64,000 bases of DNA. Source: Acidobacteriaceae bacterium (lineage in GTDB: Bacteria; Acidobacteriota; Terriglobia; Terriglobales; Acidobacteriaceae). The position numbers were made by a program, and so were the translations under genes. This document shows, one piece after another, positions 27,055-36,365 of this stretch; position 1 is the stretch's first letter, and every line of letters starts with the position of its first letter. The stretch is taken from the NCBI GenBank assembly GCA_003165075.1, contig PLSM01000139.1, positions 6,650 through 70,649 on the forward strand, in the 5' to 3' direction. The notes beneath the pieces are model-generated. The model saw only the letters and a list, made by a program, of their open reading frames with translations. It ran no database searches and was not told where the DNA came from.

Positions 27055-28254
27055 TCACTGGCCCTGCAGCACCTGCCGGGAGCGATAGGAATCAAGCCAG
27101 CCGACCAGTTCGTCCGGCGGCAGGGCACGGCTGAAGAGAAACCCCTGCACCCCATCGCAGCCTTTTTCGCGCAGCAGTCTGAACTGATCTTCGGTTTCAA
27201 CCCCTTCCGCGATCACTTCCATTTCCATCTCGTGGCCCATCTCGATAATCTTCTCTACCATCACCAGGTCGCTGTGATTCGAATACATGTTCTGCACAAA
27301 CATCTTGTCGATCTTCAACTCGATCGCGGGAACGTTTTGCAGTTGCCGCATCATGGAATAGCCGGTGCCAAAGTCGTCAATGGAAAGCTGGATATTTCTC
27401 ATCCGCAACCGGGTCAGCACGTCCAGCGCGAGCGAAAACTCAATCAGCCCGGACTCCGTAATTTCGATAGCAATATTTTCGGCAGGGAAGTCGTGTTCCC
27501 TTGCCAGACTCATAAAAGTATCGGGGAACTTCAAATCGCGAAGCGAGCTTACTGAGACATTCAGCGCCAGCCGCGGCACCTTTCCGTCCGGGTCGGCAAA
27601 CTGTTTCACGTCTGCCATGGCGCGGTCGACCGTGATCCAACAGAATCTGTCCATTAATCCAAGAGCTTCGATGTGCGAGATAAAGTGGTCGGGAAAGATC
27701 AGGCCGGCCTTCGGATGTTGCCAGCGCGTCAAGGCTTCAACGCCGGTAACCTCGCCCGTCGCAATGCTCATTTGCGGTTGATAGTAGAGCACGAATTCGT
27801 TGTGCTCGAAGGCGTTTCGCAACTCCTGGTCTGGAATCGCGATCTCCGGGTCAGCGATGTAGGCATCCGGCATCTCCTCCGCGGCCGTTGCCCCAAGAAC
27901 CGCCTTCAGCTCCGGAAGCGCAAACGGCTTCTGCAAATGCCCGACCACCGAAAGGCCAAGTGTTCTCGCCAGTTTCTTAGCCGTCTCGATGACCCGTATG
28001 TTGATGCCGCTCATCAGTACGATGCCCGCTTTGCATTGCCGCTCGCCAAGCAGACGCAGCACCTCGACGCCATCCATCCCCGGCATCATCAAATCAAGCA
28101 GAATCAGACCTGTATCGGGAGTTACAAGATTGACGACTGTGAGCGGCTCCCGCGTCACATCGCAACTCATGCCCATGGCCCGCGCCGACGCGCAGACAAT
28201 CTCGCCCACGGCGACATCGTCGTCGATGACCAACACCCTCTGGGCAGTTCTCAT
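27055..28254 (-). CDS. Response regulator with c-di-GMP phosphodiesterase output (REC-EAL)
   Basis: 399 aa. The receiver domain (residues ~5-125) has RVLVIDDDVAVGEIV, the phosphoacceptor aspartate in TGLILLDLMMPGMDGVEVL, and the conserved lysine in GHLQKPFALPEL. The EAL domain shows VEALTRWQHPKAG, EITESGLIEFSLAL, SIDDFGTGYSMMRQL and AEGVETEDQF, so the metal and catalytic residues for c-di-GMP hydrolysis look intact. No sensor kinase gene is adjacent. The stop is 19 bases from the trpE start, in the same direction. Confidence 0.92.
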   Translation of the reverse strand: MRTAQRVLVIDDDVAVGEIVCASARAMGMSCDVTREPLTVVNLVTPDTGLILLDLMMPGMDGVEVLRLLGERQCKAGIVLMSGINIRVIETAKKLARTLGLSVVGHLQKPFALPELKAVLGATAAEEMPDAYIADPEIAIPDQELRNAFEHNEFVLYYQPQMSIATGEVTGVEALTRWQHPKAGLIFPDHFISHIEALGLMDRFCWITVDRAMADVKQFADPDGKVPRLALNVSVSSLRDLKFPDTFMSLAREHDFPAENIAIEITESGLIEFSLALDVLTRLRMRNIQLSIDDFGTGYSMMRQLQNVPAIELKIDKMFVQNMYSNHSDLVMVEKIIEMGHEMEMEVIAEGVETEDQFRLLREKGCDGVQGFLFSRALPPDELVGWLDSYRSRQVLQGQ

Positions 28255-28893
28255 TGTTTCTCCAAGTTACCTTGGCCAGTCCTCGTTCAGCCTATCTTCA
28301 CAATGGAAAGAGAAATCGGAGCATTTAACTCTGAAGCACAACAGGCTGTGTTGAGTTTAACTTAGCTCGGATGAATTCTAATGGAGTTTTGTTACCTATC
28401 CGAGCCTGAAGAGTGACTAGCGTGGTATCTCCACTGAGTTATTCCGCCCGCGAACAGCGCTTTCCGGAATAGGGAAGAGCCCACCCGGCGAGTTTAGTTA
28501 GCCGACAGGCGGCAGGAGGAATCGCTACAAAATCGATGATCCGTAATGGTCATCTGACTGATTTATGCAAAAAAGATAGGCCTCAAACACGGAATATGAT
28601 GAAAAGTCGTATTGAAGCGTCGCTATTTAAGCGGAAGATTGGATTACGAAGGAGTTTGAAAGCTGGTTCATCCATGCTTGACGGGGCTCCGCGCGGGGCC
28701 TAGACTCACATGGTTTGGGCTCATGGCGATATTCAGCCGAACCCAAGGAACCGGCACGGGCTGCACACTGCAGGGCCGGTAAGGACTGCCCCGGATTGAC
28801 CGGGGAAATAGCTGCTGCCTCTAAGTCTTGCGGAGAGGGCCCGTTGCTCGGCTCCATTCCGCGGCAGCTGATTAGGAAGAATTGGAGAAACGT
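28255..28893. other. Long 640-bp divergent region upstream of gdhA
   Basis: No gene is supported. The half near the REC-EAL gene is relatively AT-rich. The half near the dehydrogenase contains a series of hairpins, listed separately at 28715-28805. Promoters for both flanking genes must lie here. Confidence 0.6.
28715..28805 (+). ncRNA. Candidate structured leader of the glutamate dehydrogenase gene
   Basis: Three consecutive hairpins in the direction of gdhA. H1: TTGGG/CCCAA with inner GGC/GCC (28715-28746). H2: CCGGC/GCCGG with inner CTGC/GCAG (28751-28779). H3: CCCCGG-attga-CCGGGG, perfect 6 bp (28789-28805). The gene starts 88 bases further on. I do not recognise a known riboswitch consensus. 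H3 lacks a U-tract, so it is not an ordinary terminator. Confidence 0.35.
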
Positions 28894-30171
<1,278 letters not shown>

Positions 30172-30205
30172 GCAATCAGACTGCGCGTCAATATGCGCAA
30201 GCCAC

Positions 30206-30238
30206 AGCGGGATGGGCCGAGGCCCATCCCGCTCTTTT
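30206..30238 (+). terminator. Intrinsic terminator of gdhA
   Basis: AGCGGGATGGGC pairs with GCCCATCCCGCT over 12 bp with a CGAG loop, followed by CTTTT. It lies 35 bases after the stop. Confidence 0.9.
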
Positions 30239-30298
30239 GTATTGGCGCAGTGAGTCCAGGGGCGCGGCGCGTGGTGAGGCGCTTCTCCAGGTCTCTCT

Positions 30299-30721
30299 TC
30301 ATGGCCTCTCATCTCCCTGGCGTGTTGCCGTCGTGGCAGTTGCGGAATCCGGCGGAAGACTGCGCAGGTAGGCGATAATCTGCCATCGTTCCGGCTCGGG
30401 CAGCGAACTCCACGACGGCATGCCCTTCCACGTGTTGCCGTTGCGCAGGATCCAGGCCAGTTCGCCGTCCGTTGCGTGCTCAATGCGCTCGCTGCGCAGG
30501 CTGGGCCGGTTGTGCCGCCCGCGCGCGTCGTCGCCGTGGCACTTGGCGCAGTTGTCCATGAAGAGAATCTTTCCCGCGGCTGCGGCCTCCGCTTGTCCGG
30601 CGTAGGGATTCGTGCGCTTCCGATCCCCCTCGGGCACCCTGCGTAGCCACGAACCATCCGAGGCCATCAGCAGAGCGGAAGCAATCAACAGAATGAAGAC
30701 CGATATGGAATTCTTCTTCAT
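30299..30721 (-). CDS. Exported monohaem cytochrome c
   Basis: 140 aa from the ATG at 30721, opening a signal sequence (MKKNSISVFILLIASALLMA). The class I cytochrome c haem site is DNCAKCHGDDARGRHNRPSL, and a later methionine in NTWKGMPSWSSLPEPE is the likely sixth ligand. The C-terminal helix is ERWQIIAYLRSLP. It is a periplasmic electron carrier. Its start overlaps the stop of the upstream barrel gene by four bases (ATGA), so the two are co-translated. The longer frame to 30787 lies within that gene. Confidence 0.9.
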   Translation of the reverse strand: MKKNSISVFILLIASALLMASDGSWLRRVPEGDRKRTNPYAGQAEAAAAGKILFMDNCAKCHGDDARGRHNRPSLRSERIEHATDGELAWILRNGNTWKGMPSWSSLPEPERWQIIAYLRSLPPDSATATTATRQGDERP

Positions 30722-31626
30722 CGCGACTCCTTTCCACGGAAGAGGTCGCGAAACTGCTGAACCTCGTACGAGACCTTGACGCGCCATAACACGCCTGCGC
30801 TATTGTCATTCAGGCCGAACTGTGGTGAGAAGCCAAGAGTGGGGCCGTGGGGCAAGTTGAAGTTGAGCGTCGGTCCGGCATAGTGCGACGTGTCCCTCAG
30901 CCCGAAGTCGTGCACCGTTGCCAGGCCTCCATATAGCTCGGCTCCAGCGCTGAAATTCTGCCGGCAAAACAAGCAGCTTCGCCCACTGGCTACCAGCGCC
31001 AACGGGCGACTGGCGCCCACCGCATAGCCAAACTCCCATGCCCCGCCCATCATGTTCTTTTCTGCAATATAGTTCTCTGAAAAGTTCCAGCCCTTGGCAT
31101 TGCTTGAAAGGATGATCTTGCCTTCGATCGTGTGATCAATGTCCGCTCGTCCCTCCGCGTTTTTCGTTTGCAGATCGCTGATACTGTCGTGGCCGGTGAC
31201 TTCGAGAATGCTTTTGTCGGCGCCGTTCACGTCTTCGTACTCGACATACAGCACAGGATTGATCCAATGCTCGATGGGGAGCACGCGAAAGCGATTCTCC
31301 CAGCGAAAGCCGGTAAAGATCGTTGAATCGTTTTGTGTGGCCTGCCCCTGGAGATAGATCTCCGTGGTCCACCACGCGGTAGCGCCGTACTCCAGTTCCA
31401 GCGTGGGGCTGAAGAACGCATTCGCGTCCTTGGGCGAGGCGGTCAGCCCTTTGATCGCGACCTCAAGGTTGCCTGGTTCTTCTAGAACTTGGGAATAGGT
31501 GACAAAGTAGGGCGGTTCCTGCGCTCGCACTGCTGGGGTGTGGAGGAGGCACACCACCGAGAGGATGAGGGTAAATAGTGCGCTAAGAGGCACACGCCGG
31601 GTGACAGAATGCACGGGCCGAGCCAT
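30718..31626 (-). CDS. Outer-membrane barrel-like protein coupled to a cytochrome c
   Basis: 302 aa. The signal sequence VPLSALFTLILSVVCLLHTP ends at AVRAQ. The mature protein is rich in amphipathic strands (FFSPTLELEYGATAWWTTEI, FRVLPIEHWINPVLYVEYED, LYGGLATVHDFGLRDTSHYA, VLWRVKVSYEVQQF), as in 12-14-strand barrels. A CLFC pair (GRSCLFCRQ) in one strand could bind metal or form a disulfide. It is translated together with the cytochrome c gene. No family name is secure. The start could also be the ATG at 31647. Confidence 0.6.
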   Translation of the reverse strand: MARPVHSVTRRVPLSALFTLILSVVCLLHTPAVRAQEPPYFVTYSQVLEEPGNLEVAIKGLTASPKDANAFFSPTLELEYGATAWWTTEIYLQGQATQNDSTIFTGFRWENRFRVLPIEHWINPVLYVEYEDVNGADKSILEVTGHDSISDLQTKNAEGRADIDHTIEGKIILSSNAKGWNFSENYIAEKNMMGGAWEFGYAVGASRPLALVASGRSCLFCRQNFSAGAELYGGLATVHDFGLRDTSHYAGPTLNFNLPHGPTLGFSPQFGLNDNSAGVLWRVKVSYEVQQFRDLFRGKESR

Positions 31627-32040
31627 CGAGTCCCTTTCTGGAATCATGGCCGACGTTTCCGCTATGCTAGGGGAACCGTCAGCTCACAAGTTGCCGGTTG
31701 AGCGGTCCTGGTGGTGCTTCGCCAAAAGACTGCCGCCAGGGCCGCATCTTGTTGCTGGTCTGCCGCTGCCACTCATCCGGCACGACAACGGATTGCACGC
31801 GTTCATGTCCGATCGAATGCAACTGGAAGTGTTGAATCTACTCAAGGTCGCAACTGCGACCGATTTGGTCCTATATCAACCTAGCATAGCGCAAACCCGG
31901 GCCGCAACCGCAGGTTTTGCCGTTTGCAATTGAAGGGATTGGGTGCTGCTTTGGTCGCAGCGGGGGAACACGGATTATGCCTTACGGTGCAATAATGGTC
32001 CCTGACTGGAAATAACCTCTTCCGGCATGGCCCAAGACAC
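31627..32040. other. 414-bp intergenic region between the barrel gene and pgsA
   Basis: Divergent promoter space. A frame across it on the plus strand is mostly antisense to the barrel gene and has no recognisable features. I see no RNA gene or repeat. Confidence 0.5.
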
Positions 32041-32688
32041 GTGAACTTGCCCAACTCCATCTCGATGAGCCGGATTGCCATGATCCCGCTGCTGTTGTGG
32101 ATTCTGTCTACACATTTTCCATGGCGCGGCAACGGCGAACAGGAAATTCTGGCCTCGATCCTGTTTATTCTGGCCTCGATTACCGACGGCCTGGACGGTT
32201 ATCTCGCACGCAAACGCAGCCAGATCACCACCATCGGCATGTTGCTTGACCCCATCGCCGACAAGATCATGGTCGCCGGCGCGCTGATCGCCCTGGTGGC
32301 CTATAACCCGCAGGTGGTCAAGGTGTGGATCGCCGTGGTCATCGTGGGCCGCGAATTCCTCATCTCCGGCCTGCGGTCCGTCGCTTCTTCCGAGGGCTTT
32401 ACCATCCAGGCCAGCGACCTCGGCAAGCTCAAAACCGTCATCCAGATTATTTCCGTGGTCTCCGCCATCCTCGCTCATCACTGGGACATTTGGCAGTTCG
32501 GCCTGCTCATCATTCCTGTCCGCTGGATCGCTGTCGCCGCCATCTACTTCACCGTGGTGGTCTCTTCCATCTCTGCTATCGACTATTTTGTAGGCTTCTG
32601 GAAGCAGATCGACCACGCCTCCAAGGACCGCCGCGCCTCTTTCGTCCTGAGCCGCCGCAAGAGTGCAAGCACCACCGGCGCCAACTGA
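32041..32688 (+). CDS. pgsA: CDP-diacylglycerol-glycerol-3-phosphate phosphatidyltransferase
   Basis: Makes phosphatidylglycerol phosphate in the inner membrane. The CDP-alcohol phosphatidyltransferase signature DGxxARx8Gx3Dx3D is complete in DGYLARKRSQITTIGMLLDP with the following IADK. The protein begins NLPNSISMSRIAMIPLLLWI, typical of PgsA. There are four or more membrane segments. The start is a GTG. The 215 aa are a little longer than the common ~185 because of a hydrophilic basic tail (KDRRASFVLSRRK). Confidence 0.93.
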   Translation: MNLPNSISMSRIAMIPLLLWILSTHFPWRGNGEQEILASILFILASITDGLDGYLARKRSQITTIGMLLDPIADKIMVAGALIALVAYNPQVVKVWIAVVIVGREFLISGLRSVASSEGFTIQASDLGKLKTVIQIISVVSAILAHHWDIWQFGLLIIPVRWIAVAAIYFTVVVSSISAIDYFVGFWKQIDHASKDRRASFVLSRRKSASTTGAN

Positions 32689-32701
32689 CGCGTGGATTGC
32701 T

Positions 32702-33605
32702 TCAAGCGCTTGGCCGGCGGACCACGGCGAGATCCTGCAAGCGGTCGATCACGCCAGGCAGAATCGACAGCACGATGAACCTCGCGTCCTCCAGCAGAGA
32801 CCGCATCTGTTTCGTCGAGGAGTACATCTCCCCGTACAGCCGCGTAATGCCTAGCATATTGGCGCCGAATCCAGAAAACGATTCGGCAGCTTTTATCGAC
32901 TTGAAATGGGATTCGTCCGCGTCAAACCAGAATCCATCTTCTTGCAGTTGCCCCTCTGTGTAGCGCAGCCGTCTCCCGCTCCTGTGACTGCGGGCCAGGG
33001 AAGTGGCGCTGTTGAATGTCAAGCACAGCACCGCGCCCGGCTTTGCAACCCGCTTGAGTTCAGCCAGCCATTGCTTCGCATCACTCTCAGATAGGTGGGA
33101 GAAGATCGACACCGAGTACACCAGATCGAAGCTGCCGTCGTCGTAAGCCAACGGCGGGTCGAAGCTGCTGGCATAAGTCTTTACCTGCGGATAGGCTCGC
33201 TGCAAACAGCCGACCGCATCTTCATTCACGTCACATCCGTAAGCGTGCACCTTTGGATAGAGATGGATCAGAAGCCGAAATCCAAAACCTTGATCGGCTG
33301 ATCCAGGTCAACACCGAAGGTGAGCGCGGACGTGCAATCGGCAGAAAAGTGGTGAGCCCCGACTCATAATAATGGCGGACGGAATGGCTTGATGTGGTGC
33401 GGAGGTTGTGGTTCGGCGGAACTGGAAAGTCGATGACCCCGAATGCCCGCAGCACCGCGCACTTTCCTGAGAAATAGACGTCAATGGCGCGTTTTTCCGA
33501 GCTTTTGGCAATCGCCTTCCAGCGCGTTGCCTTCCCTGACGGGGATAAGCTGTGATCCGGGTGCGACGGCATGAGCGAGTCTCCAGTCTTTCTAAGCATG
33601 TACAC
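32702..33605 (-). pseudogene. Class I SAM-dependent methyltransferase, broken by two lesions
   Basis: Three reading frames must be joined to give one methyltransferase. First frame (from about 33605): ends RHYYESGLTTFLPIA. Second frame: SALTFGVDLDQPIKVLDFG (motif I strand). Third frame (to 32702): LLIHLYPKVHAYGCDVNEDA, then FDLVYSVSIFSHLSES (motif II) and ELKRVAKPGAVLCLTF (motif III). A one-base deletion near 33332 and a loss of roughly a dozen bases near 33273 explain the breaks. The second lesion removes the glycine-rich GxGxG loop that binds S-adenosylmethionine. The intact 182-residue 3' frame alone lacks that loop and should be inactive. Confidence 0.8.
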
Positions 33606-33670
33606 AACTCATGCCCTTCGATGAGCGGTTTTGCATGGATGATTGATATAGAGTATCGACGCAAAAATAA

Positions 33671-33695
33671 AAGCCCCGGCCGCAAGCCGGGGCTT
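33671..33695 (-). terminator. Intrinsic terminator of the GvpL/F gene
   Basis: AAGCCCCGGC (33671-33680) pairs with GCCGGGGCTT (33686-33695), 10 bp, 5-base loop. On the minus strand it is followed by TTTTATTTTT, a strong U-tract, 24 bases after the stop. Confidence 0.92.
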
Positions 33696-33718
33696 CACAT
33701 TTTCCGCTTTTGACGGGC

Positions 33719-34549
33719 CTAGACCAGCACCGCCACCTGTTCCTGCAGGCTCACCGGAATACCGGCCGCCACAACCTCTGGGGCTGGCGCCTGTCCTGCC
33801 GCCGCGGGCTGCGCCGGCACATGTGCGCCGCGGGTGAGCCGGTGCACAAAGTGGTAGGGCGGCCATGGGCCTGAAACCTGCATGTGGCAGTCGCGCATCA
33901 TGGCGCTGGTGGTGGCGAACTTGTTCTGGTAGCGCTCCACATACTTGCGATCGATCAGGTGGGAAATGTCCAGTACCATCTTGCCGCTTTCAGTCAGGCG
34001 GCAGCTCACTTCCTCGTCCAGGGGCATAAAGAGCCGGTGCATCTGGAAGCTGACCGCGCGCGCCCGTGTCTGCCGTTCGCGCTGCCGGGTTGCCGTCTCC
34101 CGAAGGTTGGTCAGGTATTCGCGGCCCACGCGCTCAGCCGACAGGGTCCGCTCGATTTCCCGGCCGCAGCAGTCGTCGACAAAGATCTTCAGGTGCATCT
34201 CGGTCTTGCCGCGCAGCTTGTCGATATTGCCTATGAACTGACGTTGGTTTGAGCGGATGGACTTGCGCAGGCTTTCGTCGTCGTTGAACACCGTCCCGAA
34301 GCGGAAGGGCAGAACCGTGGAATGCTGAAAGCAGTCCGCGATTACCCGGGCATGATCCACACCGGCCTTCTGGCTTAACGCTTCAGCCTGGTTGTGCTCG
34401 CTGACAATAATGGCGAGGTCGCTTGCGGGATATAGGAAGACCTGATTGCCGCTTACTCCGTGCACGGATTCTAACGGAACAGGCTTGCGATGACGGGCTA
34501 ATTCTGGAAATGCTTGTTTTTCACCGATGCAGTAGGCGTACCATGCCAT
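33719..34549 (-). CDS. GvpL/GvpF-family gas-vesicle protein, isolated
   Basis: 276 aa from the ATG at 34549 (MAWYAYCIGEKQAFPELARH). Family features are VHGVSGNQVFLYPASDLAII, the motif HSTVLPFRFGTVFNDDESLR, GKTEMHLKIFV and the end of the domain VSGPWPPYHFV. GvpF/L proteins are minor gas-vesicle components or assembly factors. No gvpA, gvpN or other gvp gene occurs in the window, so a gas-vesicle role here is doubtful. The Pro/Ala-rich tail after the domain is extra. The frame extends upstream to 34834 in an AT-rich stretch without similarity. A strong terminator follows. Confidence 0.88.
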   Translation of the reverse strand: MAWYAYCIGEKQAFPELARHRKPVPLESVHGVSGNQVFLYPASDLAIIVSEHNQAEALSQKAGVDHARVIADCFQHSTVLPFRFGTVFNDDESLRKSIRSNQRQFIGNIDKLRGKTEMHLKIFVDDCCGREIERTLSAERVGREYLTNLRETATRQRERQTRARAVSFQMHRLFMPLDEEVSCRLTESGKMVLDISHLIDRKYVERYQNKFATTSAMMRDCHMQVSGPWPPYHFVHRLTRGAHVPAQPAAAGQAPAPEVVAAGIPVSLQEQVAVLV

Positions 34550-34870
34550 AACGAGGAACTCCGTGTGCGGATACCAGTAAGCGCCGCTCGTTAGTGAAGC
34601 TCTTGAACTGCAGGAACAACCGCATAGTGGATGGGGCAGATACCCCCCAGTTGAACTAACGGGAATAGTAGCCCTCCGCAAAGACGACTGGCAATGTCCC
34701 ACATCACGAAGTTTGTAAAAGATAGCCAAAGGCATCAAAGTCATATTGATAATATTTAATAATCTGTTCGCCCAATCGACAATAGCATAAGTATGGCGAA
34801 AACATCTGTCGACAGCACCAAAAACAAACCCCAAATGCCCTGATCCTGTGGCGAATTCCCATTTGACGAC
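34550..34870. other. 320-bp AT-richer intergenic region upstream of the GvpL/F gene
   Basis: The upstream extension of the GvpL/F frame covers it but shows no domain. It is visibly richer in A and T than its surroundings and probably contains the promoter. No repeat or RNA gene is seen. Confidence 0.45.
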
Positions 34871-35563
34871 TTACGGGAGCACGCGTTGCAGGCGCAGGAA
34901 CAGAACCACATTCACCACGATGGAGACGGCCAGTAGTCCCAATCCAACCCACGCGAACACCGTCACTTTTCTACGCATGCTGTGCAGGTCGTCCACCAGT
35001 TCCTGCTGTTCCAGGGTGTTGCGGTCCGTAGCCTCCTTCACCATCTCCAACTGGTCCGCGACTCGTTTCAGCGAGGTATTCTGCTCCCCGATCTGGCCGC
35101 GCATCTCGCGCTGTTCGGCATGCAGCTTCACCAGGGCATCCTCCACTGGCGCCAGATTCGCGGCGGGACCCGGCGACGGGGAACGTGGGGCCAACAAACT
35201 GGAGACCGCATAGGCGACGCTTCCGCCGTCCAGCAGTGGCAAAATCTTCTGCATGACTCCCGCCACCCCCCGTACCGCTCCCAAGGCGCGCTGAAAGCCG
35301 CTGGGCTGTTGCGCCGCAGCGACTGGCTCAGGCAGCGGGGCCGGCGCCTTCTCTTGCGGGGCGAGTGTCTGCTCCACCATGGTCTGCACCTTCTCTGTAG
35401 GGGCTGGAGCGGGCCGCAGAACGCGAGAGCCCGCTGGAGCAGGTCCCAGGATTCCGTTTCTACCCCCCGGCAATGAGGAGCCTGACGCGCGCAGACGTGC
35501 CTCGACCGTGCTCTCTGGCTGCTTGTTCAGATCGTCGGCGCGGGTGCGCTCAGCATCGCTCAT
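34871..35563 (-). CDS. C-tail-anchored membrane protein with a coiled coil
   Basis: 230 aa. The N-terminal half is Pro/Ala-rich and disordered-looking. Residues ~140-195 form a coiled coil (LVKLHAEQREMRGQIGEQNT, RVADQLEMVKEATDRNTLEQ). A single C-terminal membrane segment (VFAWVGLGLLAVSIVVNVVL) is followed by only RLQRVLP-like residues, so the bulk faces the cytoplasm. GGGAGA lies nine bases before the ATG. No known family is recognised. It is divergent from the DUF502 gene. Confidence 0.65.
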   Translation of the reverse strand: MSDAERTRADDLNKQPESTVEARLRASGSSLPGGRNGILGPAPAGSRVLRPAPAPTEKVQTMVEQTLAPQEKAPAPLPEPVAAAQQPSGFQRALGAVRGVAGVMQKILPLLDGGSVAYAVSSLLAPRSPSPGPAANLAPVEDALVKLHAEQREMRGQIGEQNTSLKRVADQLEMVKEATDRNTLEQQELVDDLHSMRRKVTVFAWVGLGLLAVSIVVNVVLFLRLQRVLP

Positions 35564-35694
35564 CGATTTCGTCTCCCTTTGACTATTCTAGGGCCTGGTC
35601 ACACTTCTGAGGCGATGGCGTTGTGAGGCGAAATCGGGCCAGACGAAGCGGTCCGAAGGCGGTGATCGCGTATTCTCGTCTTCAGGAGAAGAGA

Positions 35695-36357
35695 GTGAAA
35701 CGAGTTCCTGTCCGTGCTTTGCGCGACTTGCAGCGCAACATCCTGGCCGGCCTCATTACCGCCGGACCGTTATTTGTTACCTGGCTGGTTTTCAGCTTTG
35801 TCCTCAGCGCCTTGGCCAAGGCCGGCTTACCTGCTCTTCGACTGCTGGAAGACCTCTTTCCACTGAACTGGCTCAGTGAGCCGTGGCTTCAGTCCACAAT
35901 GGCTGTTTTGCTTACCTTGGGTGTGCTCTACGTGTTGGGCCGCGTGACCTCTCTGGTAGTCGGCCGCCAGGCCTTTGGCTTGTTTGAGGCTTTGCTTGAG
36001 AGGCTGCCGTTTGTGGCCAAGGTCTACAGCTCGGTGCGCCAGTTGCTTGACACCATGATGACCAAAAAGGAAAGCAGCCATCGCGTAGTGCTGGTCGATT
36101 TTCCCATCGTCGGTCAGAAGAGCATCGGCTTTCTCACCCGCACCCTGATTGACTCCACCAGTGGCCAGGAACTGGCCGCGGTCCTGCTGCCCAACGCAAT
36201 TAACCCGACCTCAGCCTTCCTGCAGGTGCTGCCTCTGGACCTGGTCACAGAAACCGACCTGACCATGGAACAGGCCATGAGCATGTTGCTCACTGGTGGG
36301 GCCGTTGCGCCTGCAAGCCTTCGTTTTACACGCACGGATCGAACCCAACTCACGTGA
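35695..36357 (+). CDS. DUF502-family membrane protein
   Basis: 220 aa. The GTG at 35695 is preferred because AGGAG lies a short distance upstream and because DUF502 proteins begin with a short basic segment before LQRNILAGLITAGPLFVTWL. Two membrane segments (residues ~15-45 and ~70-95) are followed by a conserved cytoplasmic part: FGLFEALLERLPFVAKVYSS, RVVLVDFPIVGQKSIGFLTR and LDLVTETDLTMEQAMSMLLT. Function of the family is unknown. The frame is open to 35623. Confidence 0.85.
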   Translation: MKRVPVRALRDLQRNILAGLITAGPLFVTWLVFSFVLSALAKAGLPALRLLEDLFPLNWLSEPWLQSTMAVLLTLGVLYVLGRVTSLVVGRQAFGLFEALLERLPFVAKVYSSVRQLLDTMMTKKESSHRVVLVDFPIVGQKSIGFLTRTLIDSTSGQELAAVLLPNAINPTSAFLQVLPLDLVTETDLTMEQAMSMLLTGGAVAPASLRFTRTDRTQLT

Positions 36358-36365
36358 CGGACGCT

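Noticed and set aside
31538-31933. Plus-strand frame of 131 codons upstream of pgsA
   Set aside because: It is largely antisense to the signal-peptide end of the barrel gene and has no recognisable domain or ribosome binding site.
33231-33605. Independent 124-residue protein on the minus strand
   Set aside because: Its first ~85 residues continue into the methyltransferase after correcting two frame breaks, so it is the 5' fragment of that pseudogene.
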